Position numbers and translations under genes: made by a program | NCBI GenBank assembly: GCA_007751475.1 | Contig: CP036434.1 | Coordinates: 4,407,524 to 4,471,523, forward strand | Direction: 5' to 3' | DNA from: Saltatorellus ferox | GTDB taxonomy: Bacteria > Planctomycetota > UBA1135 > GCA-002686595 | Length of the DNA: 64,000 nucleotides | In this document: positions 34,522 to 43,595 of the stretch, piece after piece | Numbering within the stretch: position 1 is the stretch's first letter | Layout of the letters: each line of letters opens with the position of its first letter | The notes under the pieces: model-generated | Told to the model about the DNA's origin: nothing | Seen by the model: only the letters and a program-made list of their open reading frames with translations | Database searches by the model: none

Positions 34522-36531
34522 TCAGCCAGCGTCGGATCTCTGCTGCTCGGTGACCTGGCCCCAGCGCGCACAGGCTCCCACCAGATCGGCGAACCGAAGC
34601 GGCTTCGTCAAGTAGTCATCGCATCCGGCTTCCAGGCACAGCTCGCGATCGCCGCTCATGGCGTTGGCGGTCAAGGCGACGATCGGCACCGCGCACCCGC
34701 GCTGGCGAAGCCTCCTGGCCGCGCCGTACCCGTCGAGCCTGGGCATCTGCATGTCCATCAGGATGACGTCGAAGCCCAGCGAGCCAGCCTGGACTCCGGA
34801 ACCGTACCCGGCCGCCTCGACGGCGGCGATCCCGTCGCCGCAGACCTCGACCTCGGCGCCCGCACGGGTCAGGACGCGCGTGATGAGCCTCTGGTTGTCT
34901 CGACCGTCCTCGGCCAGGAGAATGCGAAGGCCGTCCAGCCGGATCGACGGGGCCGCGGGCGCCGCGGCCTCTCGCGGGGCTCGCGGGCCCGCACCTTGCT
35001 GAATCTCGACGCTCTCGTCGACACGGAGCGCGAGCGCAAAGGTGCTCCCCACTCCGGCTTCGGAACGGGCCTCGATGGTTCCCCCGAGAAGCTCAGCGAG
35101 CCGGGAAGAGATGGTGAGCCCGAGCCCCGTTCCACCGAAGTTGCGCGTCGTCGAGCTGTCGGCCTGCCCGAACGGACGGAAAATGCGCCCAAGCTGCTCG
35201 TCGGTCATGCCAATGCCGGTGTCTTGGACCTCGAAGACGAGCTTGCCGCCGACGGCTTCGGGCTGCCAGGAGGCGCGAAGCGTCACACAGCCCTCGTCCG
35301 TGAACTTGAGCGCGTTGCCCGCGAGGTTGACGAGGATCTGACGCAGGCGCGACGGATCGGACTCGATGGCCACAGGCAGCGGACCGTTTCGCTCCATCAC
35401 GAGGTCGACGCCCTTCTCCCGCGCTCGGACGGCGAGGAGCTCGAAGACGTCGTTCAGGAGATCGAACGGTGAGCAGCTCTCGAGGGTGGCCTCGAGCTTG
35501 CCCGCTTCAACCTTCGAGAGATCGAGAATGTCGTTGATGAGTCCAAGGAGGCTCTCTCCGTTTCGCTTGATCGTGTCGAGCGCCTGACGAGACGACTCAT
35601 CGGTCGCCTCCTCCAGCAGAAGTTCGGTGAACCCCAGGATCGCGGACATCGGAGTGCGAATCTCATGGCTCATGTTCGCGAGGAACGCCGACTTGGCGGC
35701 GTTGGCGTCTTCCGCCGCCCGCTTCGCGTCGCGGAGTTCCTCCTCGATCTGCTTCATCGCGGTCACGTCCGTTCGGAGGCTCACGATGCCGCCGCCCTTC
35801 GTGCGCGTGTCGCTGACTCGGATGGTCCGCGTCCCCAGCTGCTGGAACCACTCCGTCTCGCAGCGCCGATGTTGCTCCAGCCGGTCGGTGACCCAAGTCG
35901 CGGGATCGCCGACCTCAGGATGGGTGACCGCGTAGTCCCACAGGACGGCCTCGTAGGGCTCGCCGTCCCGCAGCAGGTGTTCCGGCGTGTCGTAGATCTT
36001 CCGGTACTCGTCGTTGCAGAACACGAAGCGATCTTCGCGGTCGTACATCACGATACCTGAGTCCATGGCGTGGATCGCAGCCTGCAGGTGCCCGCGCGTA
36101 CGCAGGAGTTCCTCTTCGTTCTCCCTCTGCTCGGTGATGTCAGCAAAGATGCCGACGATTCCGATGACCTCGCCGGCTCCGTTGCGGAGTGGCACCTTGC
36201 TGGTGTAGATCCAGGTTCGGCGGCCCTCGCTATTGAGCTGCGTCTCCACGATGTGCAGCTTGGGCTTCTCGGACTCGATCACGGCCCGGTCATCGGCTCT
36301 GTAGGCCTCGCTCTCCTCGCGAGTCCACGGCAGATCGTAGTCCTGGAGGCCGACGATGGCCGAAGGGGAGGACAGCCCAGCCAGCCCTGCGAAGGCGGCG
36401 TTACAACCCAGGTAGCGAGAATCGCGGTCCTTCCAGAAGACCACGAACGGAATCAGCTCCAGAACGAGCGAGAGCAGCTCTTGCTCGACCCCGCTGGGGG
36501 TGGAATCATCGAAAGGGGACTGGGTAGACAT
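34522..36531 (-). CDS. Cytoplasmic hybrid histidine kinase (PAS-PAS-HK-REC)
   Basis: A 669-residue sensor. Two PAS domains (~20-135 and ~145-265, the first with VFWKDRDSRYLGCNAAF, the second with GIVMYDREDRFVFCNDEY) precede HisKA (His289 in NMSHEIRTPMSA) and HATPase_c (NLAGNALKFTDEG, DTGIGM, NFGGTGLGL), ending in a receiver domain with phosphoacceptor Asp593 (VILMDMQMPRLDGYG) and Lys in LTKP. No membrane segment, so it senses an intracellular signal. Phosphorelay output is unknown; no separate regulator or HPt protein is next to it. Convergent with the esterase gene. Confidence 0.94.
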   Translation of the reverse strand: MSTQSPFDDSTPSGVEQELLSLVLELIPFVVFWKDRDSRYLGCNAAFAGLAGLSSPSAIVGLQDYDLPWTREESEAYRADDRAVIESEKPKLHIVETQLNSEGRRTWIYTSKVPLRNGAGEVIGIVGIFADITEQRENEEELLRTRGHLQAAIHAMDSGIVMYDREDRFVFCNDEYRKIYDTPEHLLRDGEPYEAVLWDYAVTHPEVGDPATWVTDRLEQHRRCETEWFQQLGTRTIRVSDTRTKGGGIVSLRTDVTAMKQIEEELRDAKRAAEDANAAKSAFLANMSHEIRTPMSAILGFTELLLEEATDESSRQALDTIKRNGESLLGLINDILDLSKVEAGKLEATLESCSPFDLLNDVFELLAVRAREKGVDLVMERNGPLPVAIESDPSRLRQILVNLAGNALKFTDEGCVTLRASWQPEAVGGKLVFEVQDTGIGMTDEQLGRIFRPFGQADSSTTRNFGGTGLGLTISSRLAELLGGTIEARSEAGVGSTFALALRVDESVEIQQGAGPRAPREAAAPAAPSIRLDGLRILLAEDGRDNQRLITRVLTRAGAEVEVCGDGIAAVEAAGYGSGVQAGSLGFDVILMDMQMPRLDGYGAARRLRQRGCAVPIVALTANAMSGDRELCLEAGCDDYLTKPLRFADLVGACARWGQVTEQQRSDAG

Positions 36532-36731
36532 TCGGCTCCTGATGTCTCAACGAGATCGACCAGCTTCGCGTGGCGACGAGAATCGAATTCCTGCGCCACA
36601 GGGAAAATCCCCAAATGAAACGGATTGACCCCTGAACCCTGGCGCTGGGGGATCGGACGAGGGCCCAGGTAGAGTGGGGCTCTCCCGAAGCGGGCGGGGC
36701 TCCGTCCGTTCCACCACCTGCCCCCCCTCCC

Positions 36732-37724
36732 ATGCACGCCCTGATCCTGGTACTCCCCGCTCTACTTCTCCTTGGCGTTGCCGAGACGCCCGCGACCCAG
36801 GAGCCATCCATCACGGACTCCAACGCCCCCCTCCAGTTCGAGGTCGTGCGCCCCGAAGGCATGGCGGCCGGCGTCACCGGTCCGGTACTGGTCGCCCTTC
36901 CGCCAGCCGTGGAGCATCGGTCGACGGTCGAGGCCGGCCTTCCGCTCGACTGGCTGGAGGAAGCGCTGCGCCTCCGCTGGACGGTGATCATCCCGACGAC
37001 CCCAGCCGCCGAAAGGACGCCCGACGGATCCAACCTCCCCGCGCTGATCGAACTCCTCGATCACGTGGTAGAGCGATTCTCCGTGGAGGGAGGCCGCGTT
37101 CACCTCGCGGGTATCGCTGACGGGGGGAGCACCGCGTCCAAGCTCGCGCTGGCCCAACCGGACCGGTTCGCTTCGCTCACGCTTCTGCCGACGTTGCCGC
37201 CCGGGCTGGACCTCGGGGACATCGGCGGCGTCGGTGGCCTTCCGATCGCCGTGTTCACCGAAGACGAAGGACAGACGCCCGGGAGCCCAACGGCCCGGAC
37301 GCTCTTCCACACCCTCGAGTCCCTTCGCGTCGCGGACGCCCTACGCGACTTCCACGACGCGGCGTCGAAAGCGGACGGCGAGCGCTACTTCGCCCATTTC
37401 GCCGAGGGCGCGATCTACATGGGGACCGACGCCACCGAACGCTGGACGCTGGCCGAGTTCCGTTCGTTCGCGGAGCCCTACTTCTCGAAGGGACGTGGCT
37501 GGACCTACGTCGCGAGCGAGCGGCACGTCTACGTGTCCGAGGACGGCCAGACGGCGTGGTTCGACGAGCTGCTCGACAACAGCTCCTATGGCGTCACGCG
37601 AGGAACCGGCGTGTTCGTGCGCGGGGCGGACCGCTGGCGCATGGCGCAGTATCACCTGACGATCCCGGTGCCGAACGATCTCGCGAAGACGCTGGTCGAG
37701 CTGATCCGCGAGCAGGAGAAGTAG
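36732..37724 (+). CDS. Exported hydrolase-like domain fused to SnoaL-like domain
   Basis: A 330-residue protein with a signal peptide (MHALILVLPALLLLGVAETP). Residues ~30-195 look like a degenerate alpha/beta hydrolase: GPVLVALPPAV, then HLAGIADGGSTASKLAL in the nucleophile-elbow position and LPIAVFTEDEG. Residues ~205-325 are a cystatin-like SnoaL/DUF4440 domain (ADALRDFHDAASKADGERYF, GTDATERWTLAEF, VSEDGQTAWFDEL, DRWRMAQYHLTIPVP). SnoaL-like domains bind small molecules or are enzymatic. It is unclear whether the hydrolase half is active, as the elbow reads GIADGG rather than GxSxG. Confidence 0.78.
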   Translation: MHALILVLPALLLLGVAETPATQEPSITDSNAPLQFEVVRPEGMAAGVTGPVLVALPPAVEHRSTVEAGLPLDWLEEALRLRWTVIIPTTPAAERTPDGSNLPALIELLDHVVERFSVEGGRVHLAGIADGGSTASKLALAQPDRFASLTLLPTLPPGLDLGDIGGVGGLPIAVFTEDEGQTPGSPTARTLFHTLESLRVADALRDFHDAASKADGERYFAHFAEGAIYMGTDATERWTLAEFRSFAEPYFSKGRGWTYVASERHVYVSEDGQTAWFDELLDNSSYGVTRGTGVFVRGADRWRMAQYHLTIPVPNDLAKTLVELIREQEK

Positions 37725-37733
37725 CGAAGTCCG

Positions 37734-39401
37734 TTACTTCTTCTCTTCGCTCGACGCCTCGGCGCTGGCGCCAAGCGGCGGCGCCTCGCCCGCGGAGTCG
37801 GGGATCGCCACGCCCGCGTCGCGCAGCGCCTGGATCTCAGGTGCGTCGGCCCCGTAGCGCAGGACCCGGAAGAGCGCTCTCTTCATGCGGTCGGCGTCTG
37901 GATCCTCCAGGTTCGGCCCGAGGAGCTCCAGATCGTTCTGCCACTCCCAGACGGTCTCGCCTTCCTGGGTGACCTCGAAAACGCGGCCATCCGGACCGCT
38001 GCAGATCAGCGTGTTCCCGTTCGGCAGCCGCTGGACCCCGGAGATGAACGGCGCGTGGAAGGAGTGAACCTCCTTCGCCTGGTAGCTCCACTCGTACTGC
38101 ACCGGACCGAACGGCTGCCCTTCCATTCGAACGTACGTCCCGTTCTCGTCCCGCGGCGCCCACCACTCCACGATGCTCGACCACGGCCGCGGCCTCGCAC
38201 CGTTGTTGAACACGAGCAGGTTGCCCTCCCCTAGGTAGCCCTTCGGGATCCACTGCACGTTGTGCTGCCCCATGAAGCGGCGCTCGCTCCAGCGCCCCAT
38301 TCCGTAGGCGAATGCGTTGCCGAAGCGGTAGAGCAGATCCCCCGCTGGCCCAGCGGCTTCTTCGGTGGTCGTGGCGTGGTCGATGATCCAGATCTCGTCG
38401 AAGCGACGGCTGCTGATCGCGATCTGGTCGAGTTCGGCGTTGTAGGCCACCGCGTTGAAGTGCGTCCAGTCAGCATCGCGGACGCGATCCTTGCGGGCCT
38501 TGTCGGCGGCCTCCTTCGCCGCCTTCGCCGGGTCGACTTCGGCTTCAGGCTCGCTCTCGGCTTCCTCTGGCTCGGGCTCCGGATCGGCGCCTCCGTAGCC
38601 AGCCGCTTTCATCTGCGCGGCGAGGTCCGCCTCCTCTTTCTTGCTCGGCGGCTTGGGATCGCGCTCGCCATTGATGTCGATCCTACCTGGATGATCCGCC
38701 GGCTCGCCGTAGCCCACGAGTTCACGATCGTAATTCTGGACGAGGTGGTCCTGCGTGTGCCATGACCACACGATCTCACCTCCCACGGGCCGCGTGGGCC
38801 GCACCTCGTAGATCGCCCCCGACCACCACTCGGCGCCCTCCAGAAGCTCCGGATCGCGGCCCGCAGCGAGCGCGTCCTCCCGCGTATTCCGGTCCCACGC
38901 GACGAAGAGCACGTGGCCATTCGGCAGCTCCTCGATGTCGTGGTGCTGGAGCCCCTGATCGTTGTCCCAGAGAAACTCCCAGAGGATCTCCCCATGCGGC
39001 CCGAACTCGAAGACCCCGCCCCCGAAGCCGCCCGCGTCCTGAAACGTCGGGTGATCGGCCACTTCCCGGCATCGGAGCAGCGTCCCCCGGGTCGTGAGGT
39101 AGCAGGACTCTCCGGCCATCTCCGGGCTATCCCAGTGATGGACCTCGTTCCCCGCCATGTCGAGCAGGTGCGTTCGCTTCGAGCTGATCGGAGCCACGAG
39201 CGTGAACCCAGGGAACGGCGCGCTGTCCTCCTGCGCAGGTCGCTCCGGGGGAGGCACGAGCGCCGGAGACCCAGCAGCTCCAGCAGACCCGCCACCTTCG
39301 CCCGGGACCGCCGCGTCCCGTGTGCAGCTGGCGATCCAGCCGGTCGACAGTAGCACGGGAAGGATCAGGAGAGCGGGAACGACCCGTGCGGACGCATTCA
39401 T
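37734..39401 (-). CDS. Arylsulfotransferase (ASST)-like lipoprotein
   Basis: A 555-residue lipoprotein (lipobox IASC, Cys26). The rest is a beta-propeller typical of ASST-like proteins: LLDMAGNEVHHWDSPE, WDNDQGLQHHDIEELPNGHV, DWTHFNAVAYN, SSRRFDEIWIIDH, HNVQWIPKG and FISGVQRLPNGNTLICSG. These enzymes move sulfate from one phenol to another. A charged Glu/Pro/Ala insert (about residues 240-300) sits just before DWTHFN. It complements the sulfatases in the window, though its substrate is unknown. Ends only 9 bp from the hydrolase-SnoaL gene. Confidence 0.82.
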   Translation of the reverse strand: MNASARVVPALLILPVLLSTGWIASCTRDAAVPGEGGGSAGAAGSPALVPPPERPAQEDSAPFPGFTLVAPISSKRTHLLDMAGNEVHHWDSPEMAGESCYLTTRGTLLRCREVADHPTFQDAGGFGGGVFEFGPHGEILWEFLWDNDQGLQHHDIEELPNGHVLFVAWDRNTREDALAAGRDPELLEGAEWWSGAIYEVRPTRPVGGEIVWSWHTQDHLVQNYDRELVGYGEPADHPGRIDINGERDPKPPSKKEEADLAAQMKAAGYGGADPEPEPEEAESEPEAEVDPAKAAKEAADKARKDRVRDADWTHFNAVAYNAELDQIAISSRRFDEIWIIDHATTTEEAAGPAGDLLYRFGNAFAYGMGRWSERRFMGQHNVQWIPKGYLGEGNLLVFNNGARPRPWSSIVEWWAPRDENGTYVRMEGQPFGPVQYEWSYQAKEVHSFHAPFISGVQRLPNGNTLICSGPDGRVFEVTQEGETVWEWQNDLELLGPNLEDPDADRMKRALFRVLRYGADAPEIQALRDAGVAIPDSAGEAPPLGASAEASSEEKK

Positions 39402-39419
39402 GGGGACCGACGCTGTGCG

Positions 39420-40727
39420 TCAGGGGCAGAAGGTGATGGAGAGCGCGTTCGTCGTATTGGAACCGGCTCCAGCACCGGAGTCTCGGTACCAGGCCTGAAA
39501 ATGCCAGCTCGATCCCGGCGTCACGGCCATGGGGCCGATGCCCAGCGGCGCGGCCGTCACGTCGATGGGAAACCGCATGACCCCGAGGTTGTTCGCGGTG
39601 ACGGGGATCGGGAGCCGCGTGAGCGCGCCGCCGACACAAAGCTGACCGTTGCCGATCGTTCCCATCGCCGTCTGCGGACCATAGAAAACGAGGCCAGCAG
39701 CAAAATCCGGGACGCGCTGCACCAGAAGGCGGAGCTCATTCTCGGCCAACGAAGGACTTCCCACCGCCGACAGCTGGGCTCCCGTACCGACGCTGTTCGC
39801 GAGTCCCTCGCAGTACGGCTGGATCGGCGGGCACGCGCGCACCTGATCGAGGTAGTCGACCAGGCTCGTGAGCGAAACGTCGACAGCCGAAGAGGCATCC
39901 GCCCAGCCGATCTGGGCACCCACGTGAATATGCCCGGCGGCGATGCACCAGTCTGGCTGCGAGGGATCCGCATGCCGCGCCTGGTACCAGACTCCCTGGT
40001 ACGCGATGAACTCGCTCAGGTAGCCGCCGCCTCCCTGGGTGTAGCAGATGAACGCGTTGAGGCCGAGGCCCGACGCATCGATGTCGTCGACGATCTCCTG
40101 CATCGGCAGAGCAGACAGACGCGTGGCATGGGAGGCGACCGTCGAGTCCGGCGGGGCGGGCGTGGGCTGGCGTGGCGCGACGAAGTCATCGATCCAGAAC
40201 GAGTAGTTGAACTGATTGGACTCGACCTCCCATTCACGGAAGGCGCCGCCGCGGCTGAACGTGATGATGGCGATCGGGCGGTGGATGTCCGTGATGCGCG
40301 CGAAGTCGGCCGTCGTGTCCTGGTAGTCCACCTCCAGGTCGCCGAAGCCCTTCCCACAGTTGCTGCAGTTCGGATTGTTGAACTCGGGGAAGTACGAGAC
40401 GACGTCGTAGCCGCGCCCCATCCAGTCGGAGCCGACCCAGCCGCCGGGGTTCTTCGTCGGGTTCTGGCTGAAGCGGCGCACGGACTCGTTCGTGGGCGGC
40501 CAGTAGCCGGTGAGCAGAATGACCGGGCGTGCGCCGCGGCGAGCTTCAACGGCGTCCGTGGCTCCGAGCCATGGCTCGCTCGGTTCGGCCGGAGCGGCGC
40601 GCTCGGTGGAAGATGGGCTCGGGCCGGACCGCGTGACCGTGGCGTGGGCGCGCTGGGGCGCGGCGGCGGCCGTCCCCGACAGCGCGAGCAGTAAAGCGAG
40701 CGGCGAGATTCGTTGGATGGAAAGCAT
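39420..40727 (-). CDS. Secreted protein, peptidase C15-like core with a planctomycete-type C-terminal module
   Basis: A 435-residue exported protein. Signal peptide MLSIQRISPLALLLALSGTAAAA. The core has RPVILLTGYWPPTNESVRRF, TFSRGGAFREWEVE, and AFICYTQGGGGYLSEFIAYQG followed by AGHIHVG, resembling pyroglutamyl-peptidase (C15) folds, with a Cys and His in roughly the expected places (inference). The last ~110 residues (VPDFAAGLVFYGP ... NGQLCVGGALTRLPI ... SSWHFQAWYRDSG ... TFCP) are a beta module I associate with secreted proteins of planctomycete lineages. ATG 40727 sets the signal peptide. It precedes the ASST-like gene by 18 bp in the same direction. Confidence 0.72.
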   Translation of the reverse strand: MLSIQRISPLALLLALSGTAAAAPQRAHATVTRSGPSPSSTERAAPAEPSEPWLGATDAVEARRGARPVILLTGYWPPTNESVRRFSQNPTKNPGGWVGSDWMGRGYDVVSYFPEFNNPNCSNCGKGFGDLEVDYQDTTADFARITDIHRPIAIITFSRGGAFREWEVESNQFNYSFWIDDFVAPRQPTPAPPDSTVASHATRLSALPMQEIVDDIDASGLGLNAFICYTQGGGGYLSEFIAYQGVWYQARHADPSQPDWCIAAGHIHVGAQIGWADASSAVDVSLTSLVDYLDQVRACPPIQPYCEGLANSVGTGAQLSAVGSPSLAENELRLLVQRVPDFAAGLVFYGPQTAMGTIGNGQLCVGGALTRLPIPVTANNLGVMRFPIDVTAAPLGIGPMAVTPGSSWHFQAWYRDSGAGAGSNTTNALSITFCP

Positions 40728-40792
40728 GGGGCCAGGATAGCAGGGATCCGATTTCCCCACGACCTGGCCCCTTCGGGCCCGGCCACCGTCCC

Positions 40793-41674
40793 TCAGCCGA
40801 GCGGCTTACCACCGAGGAAACCTCTCCAGGCGTTCTCGCCCGCATGCCGCGCAAGATCCAGGATCGAAGCTCCCTCCAGCCGTTGAGGAGCAGGCGCCCG
40901 TTCAAGGCGCCGCCGCCGCTCCCTGGGCGAATGAAGGACGTCGTCCGGCCCGTAGTCGATCTGGCGACGCGGCGACCGTCGCGCCTTCAGGAAATTCACG
41001 GCGAGGTACATCGGCTGCGCGGCCACGGCGGCCCGCGAAAGCTCGAGCCAGAAAGGAGAACGGCTGTCCCGCTCGAACTTCCAGAACGCCTGCTCGGCGA
41101 AGCTGAAGAAGTTGGCCGAATCGGGTTCGCCTCCGAGCGATACGCCCTCCCGTTCGCCGTCACCCGTGGCGCTCTCCTCCGGCGCAGCCCGCACCGCAAG
41201 GTCCATTCGAACGAAGCCCTGAAACGCTCCGAAGAGCTCTGTGAGCGGATCGACTCCGGCGAGTTCACCGGCTGCGTTTGCGGCTCGTTCGACGAGATCT
41301 GCGAAGCCCATCATCAACCGGGGATCGAGGCCGAGCCCGCGCTCCTCCCACGCGCGCTCATCGAAGTGATGGGTCGCGACGCCGCGACCGAGATCGGCAT
41401 CACCTGCGAGACGGCGAGCGGCCCATCCGCGGGTCAGCGTTCGTGACCGCAGTGTGGAAGTGACCTCGTCGAAGACAGCACGTGCCTGCGGATCGGATGT
41501 CCCTCCCTTGACGGCGGACTCGATCCCGTGGAAGAAGCGCATCCCGAAGTAGGTGCGATCGTCGAGGGTATTCCGAGCGCGCATGGTTTCGATTCGCCCC
41601 AGTCGCTTCGCCAGCGCCTGGGAGATGGGCGAAGCGGCCTGCGCGATCGATGGGAGAAGCGTCGAGCTGCCCAT
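40793..41674 (-). CDS. Hypothetical protein, first partner of a two-gene unit
   Basis: A 293-residue Arg/Ala-rich soluble protein with no signal and no membrane segment. Readable stretches are TYFGMRFFHGIESAVKG, GVATHHFDERAWEERGLGLD and FFSFAEQAFWKFERDSRSPF. I do not recognise a family. It starts 2 bp after the stop of the 177-residue gene at 41677, so the two are almost certainly co-expressed. GC-rich third positions and sensible composition support it as coding. Confidence 0.65.
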   Translation of the reverse strand: MGSSTLLPSIAQAASPISQALAKRLGRIETMRARNTLDDRTYFGMRFFHGIESAVKGGTSDPQARAVFDEVTSTLRSRTLTRGWAARRLAGDADLGRGVATHHFDERAWEERGLGLDPRLMMGFADLVERAANAAGELAGVDPLTELFGAFQGFVRMDLAVRAAPEESATGDGEREGVSLGGEPDSANFFSFAEQAFWKFERDSRSPFWLELSRAAVAAQPMYLAVNFLKARRSPRRQIDYGPDDVLHSPRERRRRLERAPAPQRLEGASILDLARHAGENAWRGFLGGKPLG

Positions 41675-41676
41675 GC

Positions 41677-42210
41677 CTAGACCGCCTGCAGGAGTGAGGG
41701 CCGCGTGACCTGCACCCTGGCTTCGATGCGGATTGGCTGCTCGAATCCCCCCGGGGCGCTGTAGAAGTCCACGACCTTTCCATCCGCGTCAGCGATCTGG
41801 AAGGAGTACGTGGGATGCATCATGTAGAGGCCTCCCACCAAGATGTGCTCGGCGCCCGCGACCACGGTGAAGTGTTCTCCGTCGAAGGTCTGCCTGAGCA
41901 CTCGATCCATGAAGCGCTGAACGGCCGCCTGATCCCCCCAGCGGTCCTCCACGTCGAGGTCGTACTCAGCGCGCTCCTCCTCGGGGATCGAGCCGAGGTG
42001 GGCCTCGTAGTTCTCGATGCAGTCCGCGGCGACCACCGCGGGCAATGGCAATTCGGTCAGGGTGAAGTGACGAGGCAGTCGTTCGTAGGCATCCCGGCTG
42101 ATCTCGAACTCCGGCCGAAACTCCGGCTTCGGCGAGAATCCCTTCTCGGTGTCGGTCGAGATGAGGAGCGTGGCGGTGGCAGTGGCTTTGTCGGTGATGT
42201 GTTGTTTCAT
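41677..42210 (-). CDS. Hypothetical protein beside the RAYT element
   Basis: A 177-residue acidic soluble protein (MKQHITDKATATATLLIS ...) with AYERLPRHFTLTELPLPAVV, GEHFTVVAGAEHILVGGLYM and a beta-rich C-terminus. No family recognised. It is the upstream gene of a pair with 40793. The first ~65 bp upstream are where the element with inverted repeats begins (42275), so the promoter of this unit lies close to, or within, element DNA. Confidence 0.65.
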   Translation of the reverse strand: MKQHITDKATATATLLISTDTEKGFSPKPEFRPEFEISRDAYERLPRHFTLTELPLPAVVAADCIENYEAHLGSIPEEERAEYDLDVEDRWGDQAAVQRFMDRVLRQTFDGEHFTVVAGAEHILVGGLYMMHPTYSFQIADADGKVVDFYSAPGGFEQPIRIEARVQVTRPSLLQAV

Positions 42211-42382
42211 GAGGTGACCTCCGTGGGTTCACCCAACCGAACGGGTGAGAGCGTGAAATCCCGCCATGAACTTCTTGGGTCTTCAGCAGATTCTGTGGGC
42301 CAGAAGCGCCGCAGCCATGATGAAACCGCGGGGCGCTGCGCCTCGAGTTGAATCCGCTGGACTTCGCTCGACTCCGGAACTC

Positions 42383-42508
42383 CTGCCAATGCAACCAAGG
42401 AAGCGGAGGAGGCGGGAGGGTCGAGGGGGCGCGGCGCCCATGTGAGGGATGGAGGGATGGAAGTACGCGAGCTTGGGCCTGGCCTCCGCCTTGAGAGACG
42501 TAGGCAAG
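42383..42508 (-). repeat. Left long repeat (copy A) of the RAYT element
   Basis: Read on the minus strand it begins CTTGCCTACGTCTC and ends CCTTGGTTGCATTGGCAG, matching copy B with scattered mismatches and small gaps. Its part 42404-42433 is identical to 17450-17479. Confidence 0.7.
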
Positions 42509-42590
42509 AAGTCGAGTCACGGAGGCGAAGAGTGCAAGTCGCGAAGCCGTCCCGCAACGGGTCGCCCCGGAGGCACCCCGGAGGCGCGAG

Positions 42591-43297
42591 CTACGCCTGA
42601 AGAGCCCCGGTGACACGCGGGAGGTCGTGGATCGTGAGCAGTCCCTTGCCCCCACCCTTCGTCCAGCCGACTCGCAGGAGCCAGCTCTGCGCCTCCACGC
42701 TCACGCAATCGACCTTGGACGCCCCCCGCCGTTCCACAAAGCCGCCAAACGACATCGCGCTCGAACAAGGATCCAGAATCCCCAACCCGAGCCCGTGGTG
42801 CACATCGTTCCTCAGCACGTACTTCAAAACGTTCCGCATCTGCGTCGGCGACGTGATCACCTCCAGATGGAAGCGCTCTGCAAACACGCTCCCTCGCCTC
42901 ACCCGCCCCCAAAGCCGGTTCAGCCCCAGAGCCGGTTCAGTCCCAACCCGGTATTCAAACTCGCCATCCCCTTCGAAAGGTCACCGGAGTTCTCCGCCTC
43001 CACGATCAAGTGCACGTGGTTGCTCATCACCGAGAACTCCACGATCCGAACCAGCTCGCCCTGATTCACGCGCGCAATCGCCGCCCTCAGCACCGCCATC
43101 TCTTCTTTCTTCCGAAGGGACCGAAACCCCCTCTTCAGCTTGATGGTGACATGCGCCACACCGCCCTTCATCTCTTCCCGACTCCCATGGGCCACCCGAG
43201 AATCCTTCGTCCTCTTCGGCCCACGACGCTTCTTAGGCACCGCAAAACCAAACACGGCCTGCAAAACAACCGCCCTCCCCATGCGCGCTTTCGCCAT
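42591..43297 (-). pseudogene. REP-associated tyrosine (Y1/HUH) transposase, broken by a 17-bp duplication
   Basis: The N-terminal piece (43297 to 42920) carries EFSVMSNHVHLIVEAE, the HUH metal motif of Y1 transposases, and breaks at LGLNRLWG followed by TGA. The C-terminal piece resumes at RRGSVFAERFHLEVIT and has the expected RNVLKYVLRNDVHHGLGLG with the catalytic Tyr region. The break is explained by a tandem duplication: 42909-42925 and 42926-42942 are near-identical 17-mers (two mismatches). Removing one copy restores the frame as LNRLWGRVRRGSVFAERFH. Related to RAYT/TnpREP proteins. Flanked by inverted repeats. Confidence 0.88.
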
Positions 43298-43468
43298 GCA
43301 AAATCATAGCCAAAACGATCCAATCCATCAACCCCAAATACCCTCCAAACTACACTTTGAAGACCAAACTCGGCACTCTAGCCAAATTCCCCATCCGCCC
43401 TGAAACCGTATACTCGGCAGACCTTTCCCACCGGCCGACTCGCACTCCGCGCCCCCGAACCTCTCACT

Positions 43469-43595
43469 CTTGCCTCCCCGTCACAAGGCGTGGGCCAGGG
43501 CCAAGCTCGCCTCCTCCCACCTATCCATCCCTCCCAAGGCCGCCGCGCCTCCCAAGCTCCCGCTCCCTCCGCTTCCTTGGTTGTCTTGGTAGCAG
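43469..43595 (+). repeat. Right long repeat (copy B) of the RAYT element
   Basis: Inverted relative to copy A. It shares GGCCAAGCTCGC, CATCCCTC, GCCGCGCC and CTCCGCTTCCTTGGTTG in the same order. Upstream of the transposase start. Confidence 0.7.

Noticed and set aside
42900..42945. TGA in the transposase as a selenocysteine codon, since the genome has tRNA-Sec
   Set aside because: Reading through TGA keeps the wrong frame and meets another stop at once; the 17-bp duplication explains the break fully.
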